Assembly (NCBI RefSeq): GCF_014189455.1
Contig: NZ_CP050296.1
Location: 558,001 to 622,000, forward strand
Length of the DNA stretch: 64,000 nucleotides
Direction of reading: 5' to 3'
Source: Mesorhizobium huakuii
Lineage (GTDB): Bacteria; Pseudomonadota; Alphaproteobacteria; Rhizobiales; Rhizobiaceae
Part shown: in pieces, positions 42,374 to 51,828 of the stretch
How the letters are laid out: the number at the start of each line of letters is the position of its first letter
Numbering within the stretch: position 1 is the stretch's first letter
Notes under the pieces: generated by a model
The model's database searches: none
The model's input: only the letters and a program-made list of their open reading frames with translations
What the model was told of the DNA's origin: nothing
Position numbers and translations under genes: made by a program

Positions 42374-43341
42374 GCTATTTCCTGCGCCGCCAGGGCTGGG
42401 TCATCGGCCTGCTCGCCCTGCTCATCGTGCTGTTCATCGCCACCAGGATCATCCAGCCCGGCTATGGCAGCGGCGATTTCGGCTCGCTGGCGCGCGCCGT
42501 TCTGCCCTACGCCTTTGCCGTTGCCGCGCAGACGGTAGTCGTCATCGCCGGCGGCATCGACCTGTCGGTCGCCGCCATGATGGCGCTGACCAGCGTCACC
42601 GCCGCCTCGATGATGGCGGGTGCTTCCGAAGAATACGCGCTGTTCGTGGTGCCCTTCGTGCTCGCCATGGGTCTTGTCCTCGGCGCGCTCAATGGCCTGT
42701 TGATCGTCGTCACCCGCGTGCCTGACATTGTCGTCACGCTCGCCATGCTGTTCGTGCTGCAGGGTGCCGCCCTTCTGGTGCTCGACGCGCCGGGCGGCGC
42801 CGCTGCCGAATGGCTGAAGGCGCTGATCTCGAGCACCGTGCCGATCCCCGGCCTGCCCGACGCCATCGACGCCTGGCTGCCCAAGGCGCTGCTGGTGCTG
42901 ATCGTCTGCCTCTGCGTCATCTGGATCCCGCTCCGGCGCTCGCGCCTTGGCCTCTCCATCTACGCCATCGGCTCGAGCGAACTGGCGGCGTTCCGCTCAG
43001 GCGTGCCGGTCAAGCGCACCCGCATCATCGCCTATGCGCTGTCGGGCCTGTTCGCCGCCTTTGGCGGGCTGGCGCTGACCATGAGCACCGGCATCGGCGC
43101 ACCCATCCCCGGCCCCTATCTCTTGGCCAGCGTCGCCGCCGTCGTGCTGGGCGGCGTCGCGCTCGGCGGCGGCAAGGGCGGCCTGCTCGGCCCCATCGTC
43201 GCCGTCTTCGTGCTGCGCCTGGTGCGCACCGACCTGACCCTGCTCGCCATCGACCCCAACGTCACCGCCATCATCGAAGGCGCCATCATGGTGGCCGTGG
43301 TGATGTTCGGCGCGTTTATCACGATGCGGGGGCGGCAATGA
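42370..43341 (+). CDS. Sugar ABC transporter permease 1
   Basis: This 323-aa inner-membrane protein of the RbsC family has 8-10 hydrophobic segments. The family's conserved loop is present as VVIAGGIDLSVAAMMALTSV, and SRLGLSIYAIGSSELAAFRSGV is the cytoplasmic coupling region that touches the ATPase. It is translationally coupled to the ATPase gene by ATGA. With the second permease it should form a heterodimeric channel. Confidence 0.9.
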   Translation: MSYFLRRQGWVIGLLALLIVLFIATRIIQPGYGSGDFGSLARAVLPYAFAVAAQTVVVIAGGIDLSVAAMMALTSVTAASMMAGASEEYALFVVPFVLAMGLVLGALNGLLIVVTRVPDIVVTLAMLFVLQGAALLVLDAPGGAAAEWLKALISSTVPIPGLPDAIDAWLPKALLVLIVCLCVIWIPLRRSRLGLSIYAIGSSELAAFRSGVPVKRTRIIAYALSGLFAAFGGLALTMSTGIGAPIPGPYLLASVAAVVLGGVALGGGKGGLLGPIVAVFVLRLVRTDLTLLAIDPNVTAIIEGAIMVAVVMFGAFITMRGRQ

Positions 43342-43352
43342 GCGAAAGTAGC

Positions 43353-43527
43353 GCTCTACGGCGCCCCCCTCTGTCCTGCCGGACATCTCCCCCACAAGGG
43401 GGAGATTGGCGGCTTTGGCGCCCCACTCTTTTCAGCAACGTTGGAGATTGGCGAAAGCCGCGACAACAGCCAATCTCCCCACAAGTGGGGGAGATGGCCG
43501 GCAGGCCAGAGGGGGGCGCCGTAGAGC
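43353..43527. repeat. Intergenic palindromic element between the two permease genes
   Basis: GCTCTACGGCGCCCCCCTCTG at the left end is mirrored at the right end (CAGAGGGGGGCGCCGTAGAGC), and inner arms with CATCTCCCCCACAAG and GTGGGGGAGATG also pair. The 175-bp unit separates two genes of one operon. It is a different element from that at 40593-40740. It could slow or protect the transcript. Confidence 0.75.
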
Positions 43528-43557
43528 ACAATCCTCTCAGAACATCGGGCAAACCCC

Positions 43558-44538
43558 ATGAGCACGTCAGCGATCACCCCCGTCCCCATCGGCCGCCGCG
43601 TAAAACGCTTCATGGCCGACCGGCCGCTCGTCCCGCTGGTCATCCTGCTGGTCATCCTGGTGGTGATCCTGCAGATCCTGCGCCCCGGCATCGTCAACGA
43701 GCGCTGGATCGCCAACACGATAAAGTTCGCCATTCCGCTGGCCATCCTCGCCGGCTGCCAGACCATGACCATGCTGACCGGCGGCATCGACCTCTCGGTC
43801 GGCACGGTGGCGACGATGAGCGCCTTCATCATGGCGACGCAAATCGTCAACCAGGACCCTTCTATCGCCTTCCTGCTGGCGATGATGCCGGCGGTGCTGA
43901 TCGGCCTCGTCAACGGCATCGGCGTTGGCGTCTTCCGCGTCCACCCGCTGATCATGACGCTGGGCACCAGCCTGATCGGCACCGGCTGCCTGCAGGTCTA
44001 CCAGCGCACGGTGATCGCGTCGGGCGCGAAAATCCCCGACTTCCTCGCCTGGCTCGGCACCGGGGTCACCTGGGGCTTCCCCAACGCCTTGCTGCTGTTC
44101 GTGCCGCTGGCAGCCCTCATCGTCTTCACGCTGGCCCGCACCGGCTTCGGCCGCCTGCTCTACGCCGTCGGCGACAATGAGCGCGCCACCCGCCTCTCCG
44201 GCGTGCAATACTGGCAGGTCATCACAGCACTCTACGTCACATCGAGCCTGCTCGCCGGCATCACCGGCCTGCTCTATATCGGCCTGATCAAGGCCCCGTC
44301 CCTGTCGCTCGCCGAACCCCTCGTCCTGCCCTCGGTCGCCGCCGCCGTCATCGGCGGCACCTCCATCTTCGGCGGCCGCGGCGGCTACACCGGCACCATC
44401 ATCGGCGCCCTCATCCTCACAGTGCTGACGACACTGCTGACGATTTTGCAGATGCCGGAGGGGGCAAGGCGCATCCTATTCGGGCTGATCGTGCTGTTTG
44501 TGACGGCGGCTTATTTGCGCATTGTGGAGGAAAGATAG
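43558..44538 (+). CDS. Sugar ABC transporter permease 2
   Basis: This is a 326-aa RbsC-type permease. Recognisable parts are TMLTGGIDLSVGTVATMSAF, the coupling loop TGFGRLLYAVGDNERATRLSGV, and the C-terminal helices GLLYIGLIKAPSLSLAEPLV and FGLIVLFVTAAYLRIVEER. The last 275 nt up to the stop occur again, diverged and slightly shortened, at 52845-53086. So this gene marks the left edge of an 8.3-kb inserted block. It completes the importer with the binding protein, ATPase and permease 1. Confidence 0.9.
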   Translation: MSTSAITPVPIGRRVKRFMADRPLVPLVILLVILVVILQILRPGIVNERWIANTIKFAIPLAILAGCQTMTMLTGGIDLSVGTVATMSAFIMATQIVNQDPSIAFLLAMMPAVLIGLVNGIGVGVFRVHPLIMTLGTSLIGTGCLQVYQRTVIASGAKIPDFLAWLGTGVTWGFPNALLLFVPLAALIVFTLARTGFGRLLYAVGDNERATRLSGVQYWQVITALYVTSSLLAGITGLLYIGLIKAPSLSLAEPLVLPSVAAAVIGGTSIFGGRGGYTGTIIGALILTVLTTLLTILQMPEGARRILFGLIVLFVTAAYLRIVEER

Positions 44539-44645
44539 ACGGGTGAGCTGGCTGGCCGCAGTGGGACCGACAGCAGAATGGCCGCTTTGCGGAAGCTGAC
44601 GCGATAGAGCATGACCCCGGTCTTCGGTCGCAATTTAGAACGGCG

Positions 44646-45890
44646 CTAAAACGGGAAAGGGCATATGGGATTTGAGCCCGCAGTCCTGAGGCCAAGAGTG
44701 CTTGGAACAGAATAGAGCCTGCCCGGACCAAACCTTGGTTTGGTCGAACGCAAGCCCGGAGCGAAAATGCGGACAAGGGACCGCTGCTCATCCTGCATCA
44801 GGATGACGGCGAATACTTCCAGGTTTCGTTCGTGGCAGAGTTTGACGCATGACGCGTAGTCGAGTGTCGATTCATCCGTGCAAGCAGGGCCGCTATTCCC
44901 ACCCTGCAAATATGGACACAGCCCAAGATCCGTCTCTTGATGCCAGCGATAAAGTTGCCGTGCCCCGGGCGTAAAGCGGGTCGTTCCCTGTTGCTGCGCC
45001 TGCTGCGAGAGCAGAGCGAGGTTCGCTTCGCATTGAGCAAGCTCGCCGACCGCCCTTATGGCAGCCTCCGACCACGATGCGCCTGCCGCAAACCCCATCG
45101 CCGGACACCGGCCGGAACTGTCGCTGGAGATTGCGGCAACTATTGGCACCGCCAAATCCAACGTAAGTCGCAGAAGCCTCAATTCGCGGCCTCGGTGCCG
45201 AAGCCAGTCCTCGTACGAAGATACGGTGTCGCTTGCCATCGACTTCGGATCGATCCGAGGCAGAACAAGTCGATTGTACCACCAGATAGAGGTCGCATCT
45301 CGCTCTATCAGCTCGAGAAGTGCGCGCGTCGCAGCGTCCTCAAGGTTGATGCCCAGCGCAAGGCCGTTCGAGTCGGCAGCCGGCAAAGATGATTCCTCGC
45401 CGCCGGGATCATATCCGAGGAAACACAGCCCCGCGGGCACCCAGGCCTGCTCCGTCCCGAGCTTGTCGTCACTCAGGATCCAGTCTTCAGGCGCGGATCT
45501 ATCCCAGCGGGCCGGAACCATGTTGCGAAGTGCGGGCTGTCGGTTCCCTGCCTCTCGCTGATCATATTGCTCTTCGCTGAAAAGAAGGATGCCGGGCGGC
45601 TCGACGACCCGCCCATGAATCGCGTTGGCACACGACCGGAAAATTCGCCCCTCGGGAATGATCTGGGCGAAGTAGGTCTCGTCCGCCTCATAAAGGCAGC
45701 CTTGCAGCGCCTGCTCGACTGTCGTGCCCCAACCAGACACGAAATAAGTGCTCTCATCGCCATCTCGGGCGGCGCGAACGCGGCCGGCCGCCACGGTCAG
45801 AGGACAGCCGAGCAATGGGTCCGAGATCACCACCGGGCCATAAAGAAGACTTGACCCCACGCAGACCTCGAATGTGCGGATCTTTCGCAT
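44646..45890 (-). CDS. YcaO family protein (RiPP cyclodehydratase-like)
   Basis: This is a 414-aa YcaO-domain protein. The ATP/Mg-binding segment is SNGLALGINLEDAATRALLE (about residues 173-192) followed by LIERD. A second conserved helix carries SEAAIRAVGELAQCEA (Glu/Gln ligands). The C-terminus ends NPICPFPF, similar to the proline-rich tails of azoline-forming YcaO enzymes. YcaO proteins activate peptide backbones with ATP to make thiazolines/oxazolines, thioamides or amidines. No E1-like or ocin-ThiF partner, TfuA protein or obvious precursor is adjacent. The gene lies at the left end of the block bounded by the permease repeats and is divergent from the cyclase gene. Confidence 0.85.
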   Translation of the reverse strand: MRKIRTFEVCVGSSLLYGPVVISDPLLGCPLTVAAGRVRAARDGDESTYFVSGWGTTVEQALQGCLYEADETYFAQIIPEGRIFRSCANAIHGRVVEPPGILLFSEEQYDQREAGNRQPALRNMVPARWDRSAPEDWILSDDKLGTEQAWVPAGLCFLGYDPGGEESSLPAADSNGLALGINLEDAATRALLELIERDATSIWWYNRLVLPRIDPKSMASDTVSSYEDWLRHRGRELRLLRLTLDLAVPIVAAISSDSSGRCPAMGFAAGASWSEAAIRAVGELAQCEANLALLSQQAQQQGTTRFTPGARQLYRWHQETDLGLCPYLQGGNSGPACTDESTLDYASCVKLCHERNLEVFAVILMQDEQRSLVRIFAPGLRSTKPRFGPGRLYSVPSTLGLRTAGSNPICPFPF

Positions 45891-45999
45891 TGCAAGCGCT
45901 TCTGGACGGATTTCGCTCTGTCATACGCCCGAAGCTCTTCGTGCAGCAGTTTACACGCTGCCATGCGCGATAGCATCATGCAAATGTGCTAAAGTAGGT

Positions 46000-46011
46000 T
46001 CGGACGTCCGA
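46000..46011. promoter_or_regulatory. 12-bp perfect palindrome between the YcaO and adenylate cyclase genes
   Basis: TCGGACGTCCGA is self-complementary and extends imperfectly to GG(T)...(A)CC on both sides. It lies 14 nt upstream of the cyclase start and about 110 nt from the divergent YcaO start. It may be an operator shared by both genes. No regulator gene of a known DNA-binding family lies next to it. Confidence 0.5.
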
Positions 46012-46024
46012 CCCGAGGTATGGA

Positions 46025-47776
46025 TTGACCGCAAAGCATGGATTGACCGCAAACAACGGCACCCTGAAGCGGCGCCTGACTGCGATCGTGGTCGCCGACG
46101 TGGTCGGCTATTCGCAACAAATGGCGGAAGACGAGGAAGGCACGTTTACCCGCGTCCGAGCGCTGATGCACGACGAGGTCCCAAGCTACGTTCATCGGCA
46201 TGACGGCCGCGTTGTAAAGAACACCGGCGACGGTATCGTAGCGGAGTTCCTCAGCGCGGTCGAAGCGGTACGGTGTAGCGTGGCTATTCAGGCCTATCTC
46301 GCCAGCCCCGAGCGTTCGTCGCCCGGTCTGTTGCTTCGAATGGGCATTAATTTCGGCGATATTATCGTCGACGGCGACGGAGACGTTTTCGGCGACGGTG
46401 TAAACGTGGCTGCACGCCTTGAACAGATCGCAGCCCCCGGAGGCATTTGCCTTTCGGCAAAAGTGCATGAGGAGGTCCGCGCAGGGCTGCAATTGCCCTT
46501 CGAATATTGCGGCGAGTTTCAGCTCAAGAACATTCCCCGACCCGTAGCAGTCTACTCGCTTGGTCACAGACCCGACGGCCACGCTCCGAGCATCGGCGCC
46601 GGGACTTCGGGCTCGAACACGCCATCGATCCTGGTCCGCCCATTTGTCAGCACCGGCGGCGTCGAACCCTATTTCAGCGAAGGGTTCACCGAAGACGTCA
46701 TCACCGAGCTGACGCGGTTCACGCAGCTCTCCGTCGCGTCATATCATACCTCGTTGCGGCTCAAGGATGTGGAACTGCCGAAGCTGGTCTCGGATATGGG
46801 GCTCGATTTCGAGCTTGCGGGGCGGATCCGCAGGATGGGGAAGCGTATCCGCCTGTCGTGCGAACTGGTTGACGCCACGTCCGGCGGTGACGTTTGGGCC
46901 GAGCATTATGACAGCGACGATCAGGACATATTCGATGTGCAGGACGAACTGGTCCGCAAGATCGTGGGCACAGTTATCGGGCGCCTCAAGGCAGCGGGTG
47001 CGGAGAAGGCGCGGCGCAAGCCGCCGGCCAACCTGGCGGCCTATGAGTGCGTGCTGCGCGGCAATGCCCTGCCGCTCGGCGACCTCGCGTCCGAAGCAGA
47101 AGCCAGGCAATGGTATCAGCGCGCCATCGACCTCGATCCGACCTATGGGCGCGCTCACGCCAAGCTGGCTCACTTCAAGCAATTGGAATGGTTTCGCGAC
47201 ATGGGATCTTCCGACGCCCTGCTCGACGAGGCGCATAAAATTGCCAAGAAGGCGGTGGCGCTGTCCCCCAACGATCCGGTTTGCCTCAACATTCTCGGCT
47301 GGGTGCTGCTGCACTTGCGAGACTTCGACGTCGCCGCGCAGCTCTATGCACGGGCCCTCTACCTCAATCCTAACGATCCCGAGCAGGTTTCTTATCTCGG
47401 AACCCTCCACACATTCGGCGGCGAGCCGGATCGCGCCATGCAATGGTTCGAGCGGGCGCAGGTGCTCGATCCACTCTACGAACCATCCTGGTATTGGCCG
47501 TTTCGCGGCATCGTCCATTTCATTGCGGGCCGGCCCGAACCGGCATTGGTCGCTTTGAGCCGTTCGTCGACAATGCCGACATGGGTTACGGCCTACATGG
47601 CCGCTTCGAGCTCGGCGCTTGGCCGGGACAGCGACGCAAAGTTGTATGCGGCTCGCGTGTTGGCGGGTACGCCCAGCTTTTCCAGCAGTCGATTCGTGGC
47701 CAAAGAGCCCTATCGCCTGGAGGAGGATCGGGCCACGCTATTCAAGGGGCTGCTCGCCGCAGGGCTGCCGAACTGA
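46025..47776 (+). CDS. Class III adenylate/guanylate cyclase with TolB-like and TPR regions
   Basis: The protein is about 583 aa. Residues 15-185 form the cyclase domain: metal aspartates in AIVVADVVGYS and KNTGDGIVAEF, and the Asn/Arg pair in GDGVNVAARLEQI. A TolB-like N-terminal segment (LVRPFVSTGGVEPYFSEGFTEDVITEL) and tetratricopeptide-like repeats to the end (ILGWVLLHLRDFDVAAQLYARAL) follow. It should make cAMP in the cytosol under control of the TPR part. Rhizobia carry many such proteins. A TTG at 46025 with GAGG upstream is the likely start. A tandem 18-bp repeat (46020-46055) covers it. Confidence 0.85.
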   Translation: MTAKHGLTANNGTLKRRLTAIVVADVVGYSQQMAEDEEGTFTRVRALMHDEVPSYVHRHDGRVVKNTGDGIVAEFLSAVEAVRCSVAIQAYLASPERSSPGLLLRMGINFGDIIVDGDGDVFGDGVNVAARLEQIAAPGGICLSAKVHEEVRAGLQLPFEYCGEFQLKNIPRPVAVYSLGHRPDGHAPSIGAGTSGSNTPSILVRPFVSTGGVEPYFSEGFTEDVITELTRFTQLSVASYHTSLRLKDVELPKLVSDMGLDFELAGRIRRMGKRIRLSCELVDATSGGDVWAEHYDSDDQDIFDVQDELVRKIVGTVIGRLKAAGAEKARRKPPANLAAYECVLRGNALPLGDLASEAEARQWYQRAIDLDPTYGRAHAKLAHFKQLEWFRDMGSSDALLDEAHKIAKKAVALSPNDPVCLNILGWVLLHLRDFDVAAQLYARALYLNPNDPEQVSYLGTLHTFGGEPDRAMQWFERAQVLDPLYEPSWYWPFRGIVHFIAGRPEPALVALSRSSTMPTWVTAYMAASSSALGRDSDAKLYAARVLAGTPSFSSSRFVAKEPYRLEEDRATLFKGLLAAGLPN

Positions 47777-47788
47777 TATTGAAGTTTG

Positions 47789-48367
47789 CTATCGGCAACC
47801 GAAAAGGACCGCAGACGCAAGCTCCTCATGATAGTGCCGACCCTGCGCGTTCTTGTGGTACGCCCCCAGGTAATCCAGCAGGTCCTCTCGCGTGACGACG
47901 CCTTCCGGCAGGGCTGGCAGGACCACAGTCAGCTCCGTTGGCGCATCGCACACCACTTTCACTTTCGCGTCGACGATCTGCTCCAGCACAATAGTTAGTT
48001 CATTGCGAAGAGTAGCGTCATTCAGGTCTTTTACTTTTGAAACCACACCGTTCTTTAAATCTTTGCCTTTGTAGTTGATATTGGCGCCGGAAAGATCAAC
48101 AACGTCAAAGATCTTTCCTGCAGTGTCTATGATCTGTCCTACCTTCACACTTCGAAGGCCGTCAGTCTTGTCATTAGTACGCAGAGCTATGACGTCATTG
48201 AACGCGAATGCGTTCGGTATGTCGACGGTTATACGCAAATTTGTGGTCGAAACTACTGCCGATATGGTTGCCGTGAACGCGGGCGGCAAAGCCTTCAGCC
48301 AAGCCCCCACGAGCGCCGCGCCAATCTCCTGAGCCTGTCTGCCTTGCTTGAGTTTCACCTTGGGCAC
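47789..48367 (-). CDS. Protein of unknown function in the YcaO/subtilase block
   Basis: This is a 192-aa soluble protein with no signal peptide or membrane helix. It starts MPKVKLKQGRQAQEIGAALVGAWLKALPP, continues with beta-rich sequence (LRITVDIPNAFAFNDVIALRTND, VVDLSGANINYKGKDL) and ends YHEELASAVLFGCR. Its AT content is higher than that of the neighbours. It matches no family known to me. It lies convergent to the cyclase gene and divergent from the subtilase gene. A role as a substrate or inhibitor of the subtilase is possible but unsupported. Confidence 0.6.
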   Translation of the reverse strand: MPKVKLKQGRQAQEIGAALVGAWLKALPPAFTATISAVVSTTNLRITVDIPNAFAFNDVIALRTNDKTDGLRSVKVGQIIDTAGKIFDVVDLSGANINYKGKDLKNGVVSKVKDLNDATLRNELTIVLEQIVDAKVKVVCDAPTELTVVLPALPEGVVTREDLLDYLGAYHKNAQGRHYHEELASAVLFGCR

Positions 48368-48532
48368 AAGCGTTGCTCCTCGCCCTTTGAGGCGTGCGAG
48401 AACAACCTAGGCCGCTTTTTCTTCGGCTGCAAGAAGAGCCCTCGAGCGGTTCGCCTCCAATGCTTTGCCGTGGACAGACAGAGGTATTGGGAGCATGCTG
48501 ACCGTCAGTCAACCAGCAGACGGTAGGGATCC

Positions 48533-49884
48533 ATGAGGTTCGCCTGGCTTGTGACTTTTCTCGCCACCACACTTTCCGCGGCCACGATCGTGCACGCCGA
48601 CGAAGCCCCCGGCGAGCCGCAAGTTACGCAACACACATTCATCGCGCCACTTGCGGACAAGGACAGATTTGGATCGGCTATCGCCAGCCTAAAGAAGACC
48701 AATCTGTCGGGGATGCCCTGCAGGCAGTCGACATGCCGGACCTAGGATTTAGCCTGGTCACGGGAAGCTTTACCGACGAGGAAGCGGACATGCTTCTGTC
48801 GGAAGGATATCAGGAACCGGACTCGCTCGAAGTAAGCCTGTTCGCGGATGGAGGTTGCGAAGCACGCAGTCGGCTAGAGCCTGTGATGGATGACAAGCTC
48901 GTGCCGCCGAGCGTTTGCAGAGTAGTCGGGTCGCCCAGTCCTGTGACCAACGGGGCCACGGTTTGGATCATCGATAGCGGCGTCGACGACGACGTCGTCA
49001 CAAAAGGGCTTCTTAATATTTCGGAACGGATCAACTGTATGGTCACTCCATGCAGCACGGTCACCAGCCTGCCAGACACTCAAGGTCACGGCACGATGGT
49101 TGCAGGCATCATTGGCGGAATGCGTGTGCCAAGTGGAACAAGCGGAAATCAATACCTTGGCATCGTTGGGGTCAGTCCCGGGGTGCCACTCAAGATTGTC
49201 AAGGCATTTGAGGGTGAGAAGTCGAAGATCGTCGGACCGCCGCTTGCCGCCCTGCAATATGTCAGTGATCATGCGTCCGCCGGCCAAATCCTGAACATCA
49301 GCTGGGGCGCCCAGTTCATGGAGACTGCGAGGAATGGTGGCCAATTGGGCCTGCTTGGTCAGATGGACAAGCTGCTGTTTGAGATCGCAAACAAGCAAGT
49401 CCGCATTGTGATTGCGGCGGGCAATGCGCGGGAAGACGACGAGGCGTCGTGGGTACAGTCCTTTTTCCCGGCGAATGCGTCGGAATATTTTTCTTCAAAC
49501 CCAACGCAAGGCTTCATCCAAAGTGTCTCGGCATCCGACAGCGCTTATGTCGCGACCGGCACCGGCACTGGAGCGTGCAGCACGGTTTCAAACGGGTGGT
49601 GTGATGTGCTTTGGAATGGCGGCGCTTTTGGCGCGGCCATGTCCGAGCCCGGCGTTGGCGTCCAGGTGCTTTGGCGGAGCACAAACAATCACAAGCTAAG
49701 ACAGAATATCTGTTCGGGGACATCCCTTGCCGCTCCAGTCCTGGCGGGACTGCTGGCTCGGACCACTGCGAATTTGCAGAAGGCCCAGATCAAAAAGGGC
49801 GTGATCCCAAATGCCGATCAGCTTGGATTTTCGACGGCCGGAACGCCGGACGTCACCGTTCCGGAATATCCGAAATGCAATTGA
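48533..49884 (+). pseudogene. Secreted subtilisin-like (S8) serine protease, interrupted by a one-base frameshift
   Basis: The first frame, from ATG 48533, encodes a signal peptide (FAWLVTFLATTLSAATIVHA) and about 40 propeptide residues. At a G run (48709-48712) one base is missing. The next frame continues from GDALQAVDMPDLGF and contains the catalytic triad: Asp in VWIIDSGVDDD, His in DTQGHGTMVAGI, Ser in CSGTSLAAPVLAG. The corrected protein is about 450 aa and secreted, with several cysteines. Its stop lies 10 nt inside the DUF1501 gene, so the two form a coupled pair. Error or recent mutation are both possible. Confidence 0.85.
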
Positions 49885-50993
49885 CGCGCCGCACGGCCCT
49901 CCAAGGTTTGGGTCTTACCTCGCTGTTTGCGACGAGCGCAGGGCGTGCTTCGGCGGTTTTTGCTGGCGACTGCCACCCGCGGCTGCTGGTCGTTCATCTT
50001 CGGGGCGGACTTGATGCGCTGGCCGCGCTGCCGCCCCATGGTGATCCGGATTTCCGGAGGCTGCGAGGCAGGGCGAGAGAAGTTGACGCCTCCGACGACG
50101 CGTTCGGTGTGAAGCTTGATCCGCTGTTTGCGCTTCATCCGGCGCTGGAACCTCTTGCTCCGTTCTATTCGGCCGGCGAATTGCTGATCCTGCCCGCGAC
50201 GGGCATCCCGGATATCGGGAAATCGCATGACGCCGCGCAGAGGGTCTTGTTCGACGGCCATGTCGACGGCGGCGATTTTGGCTGGCCGGGAAGAGCCGCT
50301 TCGGTTCTGTCGCAGGGAAGGCAAACAATCTGGCGTGCAGCGCCGGCCGACCTCTCGAATGATGTGCTTTTCGATCTTGTGTTGGCCAATCCGGGATTTG
50401 ACATCGCCCGCCTTTGCCTCGGTGAGGCGTCCGGTTCAGCCGGAGACGCGGTGCAGACGTTGCTTGCACGGCGACATGCGCTGAGTGCTGCCAGCTTTGC
50501 CGCAGCGGCGACCTCGGCGGCGCAGGCGCTGTCCAGGCCGGACGGTCCGCGCGTGGCCCTGCTGCAGTTGGACGGCATCGATACCCACGTTGCTCAGGGA
50601 GAGCGTCTTTCGGCGACCCTTGGGACACTGGCGCGTGGTGTCGTCGCATTCTCGGAAGCGGCAGCCGCGATCTGGCGTCAAACCGCTGTGCTCGGCATTA
50701 CGGAATTCGGGCGCTCCATCCACTTCAACGAACAAGGCGGCACCGACCATGGCAGTGCCAGCGTGGCGTTCTTGATGGGTGGTGCGATAGCCGGGGGGCG
50801 GATCGCGGGTCGCTGGCCCGGATTGGCGGCAGGTCAGCTTCACGACGGGACCGACCTGGCGGTCACCACCGATGTCCGCTCGATCATCAACGCGGTGTTG
50901 AAAGACCATCTTGGACTCTCAAGCCAGGCAATGGCGACGGTCGCTCCAAATGCATCGGGCCTTCAAGCAATCAAGGGCTTGTTTCAGATTTGA
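49875..50993 (+). CDS. DUF1501 domain-containing protein with Tat signal
   Basis: This is a 372-aa protein. The N-terminus MQLTRRTALQGLGLTSLFA is a twin-arginine signal, predicting export in folded state. The mature part shows the alkaline-phosphatase-like DUF1501 fold: LVVHLRGGLDALAALPPHGD, HDAAQRVLFDGH, LGITEFGRSIHFNEQGGTDHG (metal residues) and a C-terminal AVLKDHLGL. Family proteins usually pair with DUF1800; here the partner is the upstream subtilase, with which it overlaps by 10 nt. The function is unknown. Confidence 0.85.
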   Translation: MQLTRRTALQGLGLTSLFATSAGRASAVFAGDCHPRLLVVHLRGGLDALAALPPHGDPDFRRLRGRAREVDASDDAFGVKLDPLFALHPALEPLAPFYSAGELLILPATGIPDIGKSHDAAQRVLFDGHVDGGDFGWPGRAASVLSQGRQTIWRAAPADLSNDVLFDLVLANPGFDIARLCLGEASGSAGDAVQTLLARRHALSAASFAAAATSAAQALSRPDGPRVALLQLDGIDTHVAQGERLSATLGTLARGVVAFSEAAAAIWRQTAVLGITEFGRSIHFNEQGGTDHGSASVAFLMGGAIAGGRIAGRWPGLAAGQLHDGTDLAVTTDVRSIINAVLKDHLGLSSQAMATVAPNASGLQAIKGLFQI

Positions 50994-51107
50994 TGCACCC
51001 TTGGCAAGAACGTGTCGCAGCGCCGACGTCCGCTTGTGAAGCAAAGTGAAAGTGTGATCGGCAGGTCTTTTGCGACAGCCCCGACGCCAAATCTCCACCT
51101 ACAGCCG

Positions 51108-51695
51108 TTAGCCCTGCACGAATTCGTAGGCGTGGCACACCAGGCCGTCACCGATCTTTCGTGTGTTGACCAGGTGCAGCGGCTTGTTGCTGGTCTCGTC
51201 GAACAGACGCTGGCCGGTTCCCAGCACGACCGGGAAAACGATGAGCCGCAGTTCATCGGCAAGGTTCCGTTCTATCAGCGTGCGCACGAGCTGATAGCTG
51301 GCGTAGACCAGGATTTCCCCGTCCACTTTCCGCTTCAGCTCCGAAATCTCCTTGACCGCATCGCCGTTGAGGACCGTGGTGTTGCTCCACTGAGGACGGT
51401 CGAGTGTCGAGGACACGACGTATTTGGGGATGCTGTTCATTCTGGCCGCCCATTTGCTGCCCACGCGGACCTCCATAAAAGGCGTCCGGGACGCGAACCA
51501 CTCAAAGCTCCGCCTGCCCAGCAGCAGCGCCTCGGCAGCCAGCGCTTCCTCCGTCTCGTTGGCGGTCCAGTCTTTGAGGTCCTTGCCCCCTGCGGACTGG
51601 CGGAACCAGCCGCCCAGTTCGAAGCCTTCCTCGCCGTCCGGGTCCTGGACCACTCCATCGAGTGTGGCATTTGTGCTGATGACGATCTTTCCCAT
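51108..51695 (-). CDS. Dihydrofolate reductase family protein (RibD-like), partner of ECF sigma factor
   Basis: This 195-aa protein of the RibD_C/DHFR-like fold runs from MGKIVISTNATLDGVVQDPDG, through ALLLGRRSFEWFASRTPFMEV and VVLNGDAVKEISELKRKVDGEILVYASYQL, to RLIVFPVVLGTGQRLFDE. It probably binds NADPH. It is divergent from the ECF sigma gene at 51829. The combination of a RibD-like protein and a SigG/J-type ECF factor recurs in actinobacteria and proteobacteria, and this gene is a likely target of the sigma factor. A GGAGCAC lies before the ATG. Confidence 0.85.
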   Translation of the reverse strand: MGKIVISTNATLDGVVQDPDGEEGFELGGWFRQSAGGKDLKDWTANETEEALAAEALLLGRRSFEWFASRTPFMEVRVGSKWAARMNSIPKYVVSSTLDRPQWSNTTVLNGDAVKEISELKRKVDGEILVYASYQLVRTLIERNLADELRLIVFPVVLGTGQRLFDETSNKPLHLVNTRKIGDGLVCHAYEFVQG

Positions 51696-51828
51696 TTCCG
51701 TGCTCCTTTGACGATATTGTCACGGGTGTAGACGTCGCGGCATCGCAAAAGGGGGCGCTCGGCGACCGCCCCTTTCGCGCCCTGGCCGGCGTCCATACGG
51801 TATGGAACCGCACACAGGAGGAACCGAG

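Noticed and set aside
40593..43527. Large palindromes considered as transposon ends
   Set aside because: The two elements differ in sequence, contain no gene and lie inside one operon. They fit rhizobial intergenic palindromes better than transposon termini.
36085..44538. Naming a specific sugar (mannitol, xylitol, arabitol) for the ABC/dehydrogenase locus
   Set aside because: None of the enzymes carries a diagnostic substrate motif that I can read, and the polyol dehydrogenase has an altered active-site residue, so the substrate is left open.
44646..45890. Pairing the YcaO protein with the lasso-type leader peptide at 28633
   Set aside because: Lasso leaders are processed by RRE, leader peptidase and cyclase proteins, not YcaO, and the loci are 16 kb apart with an insertion boundary between them.
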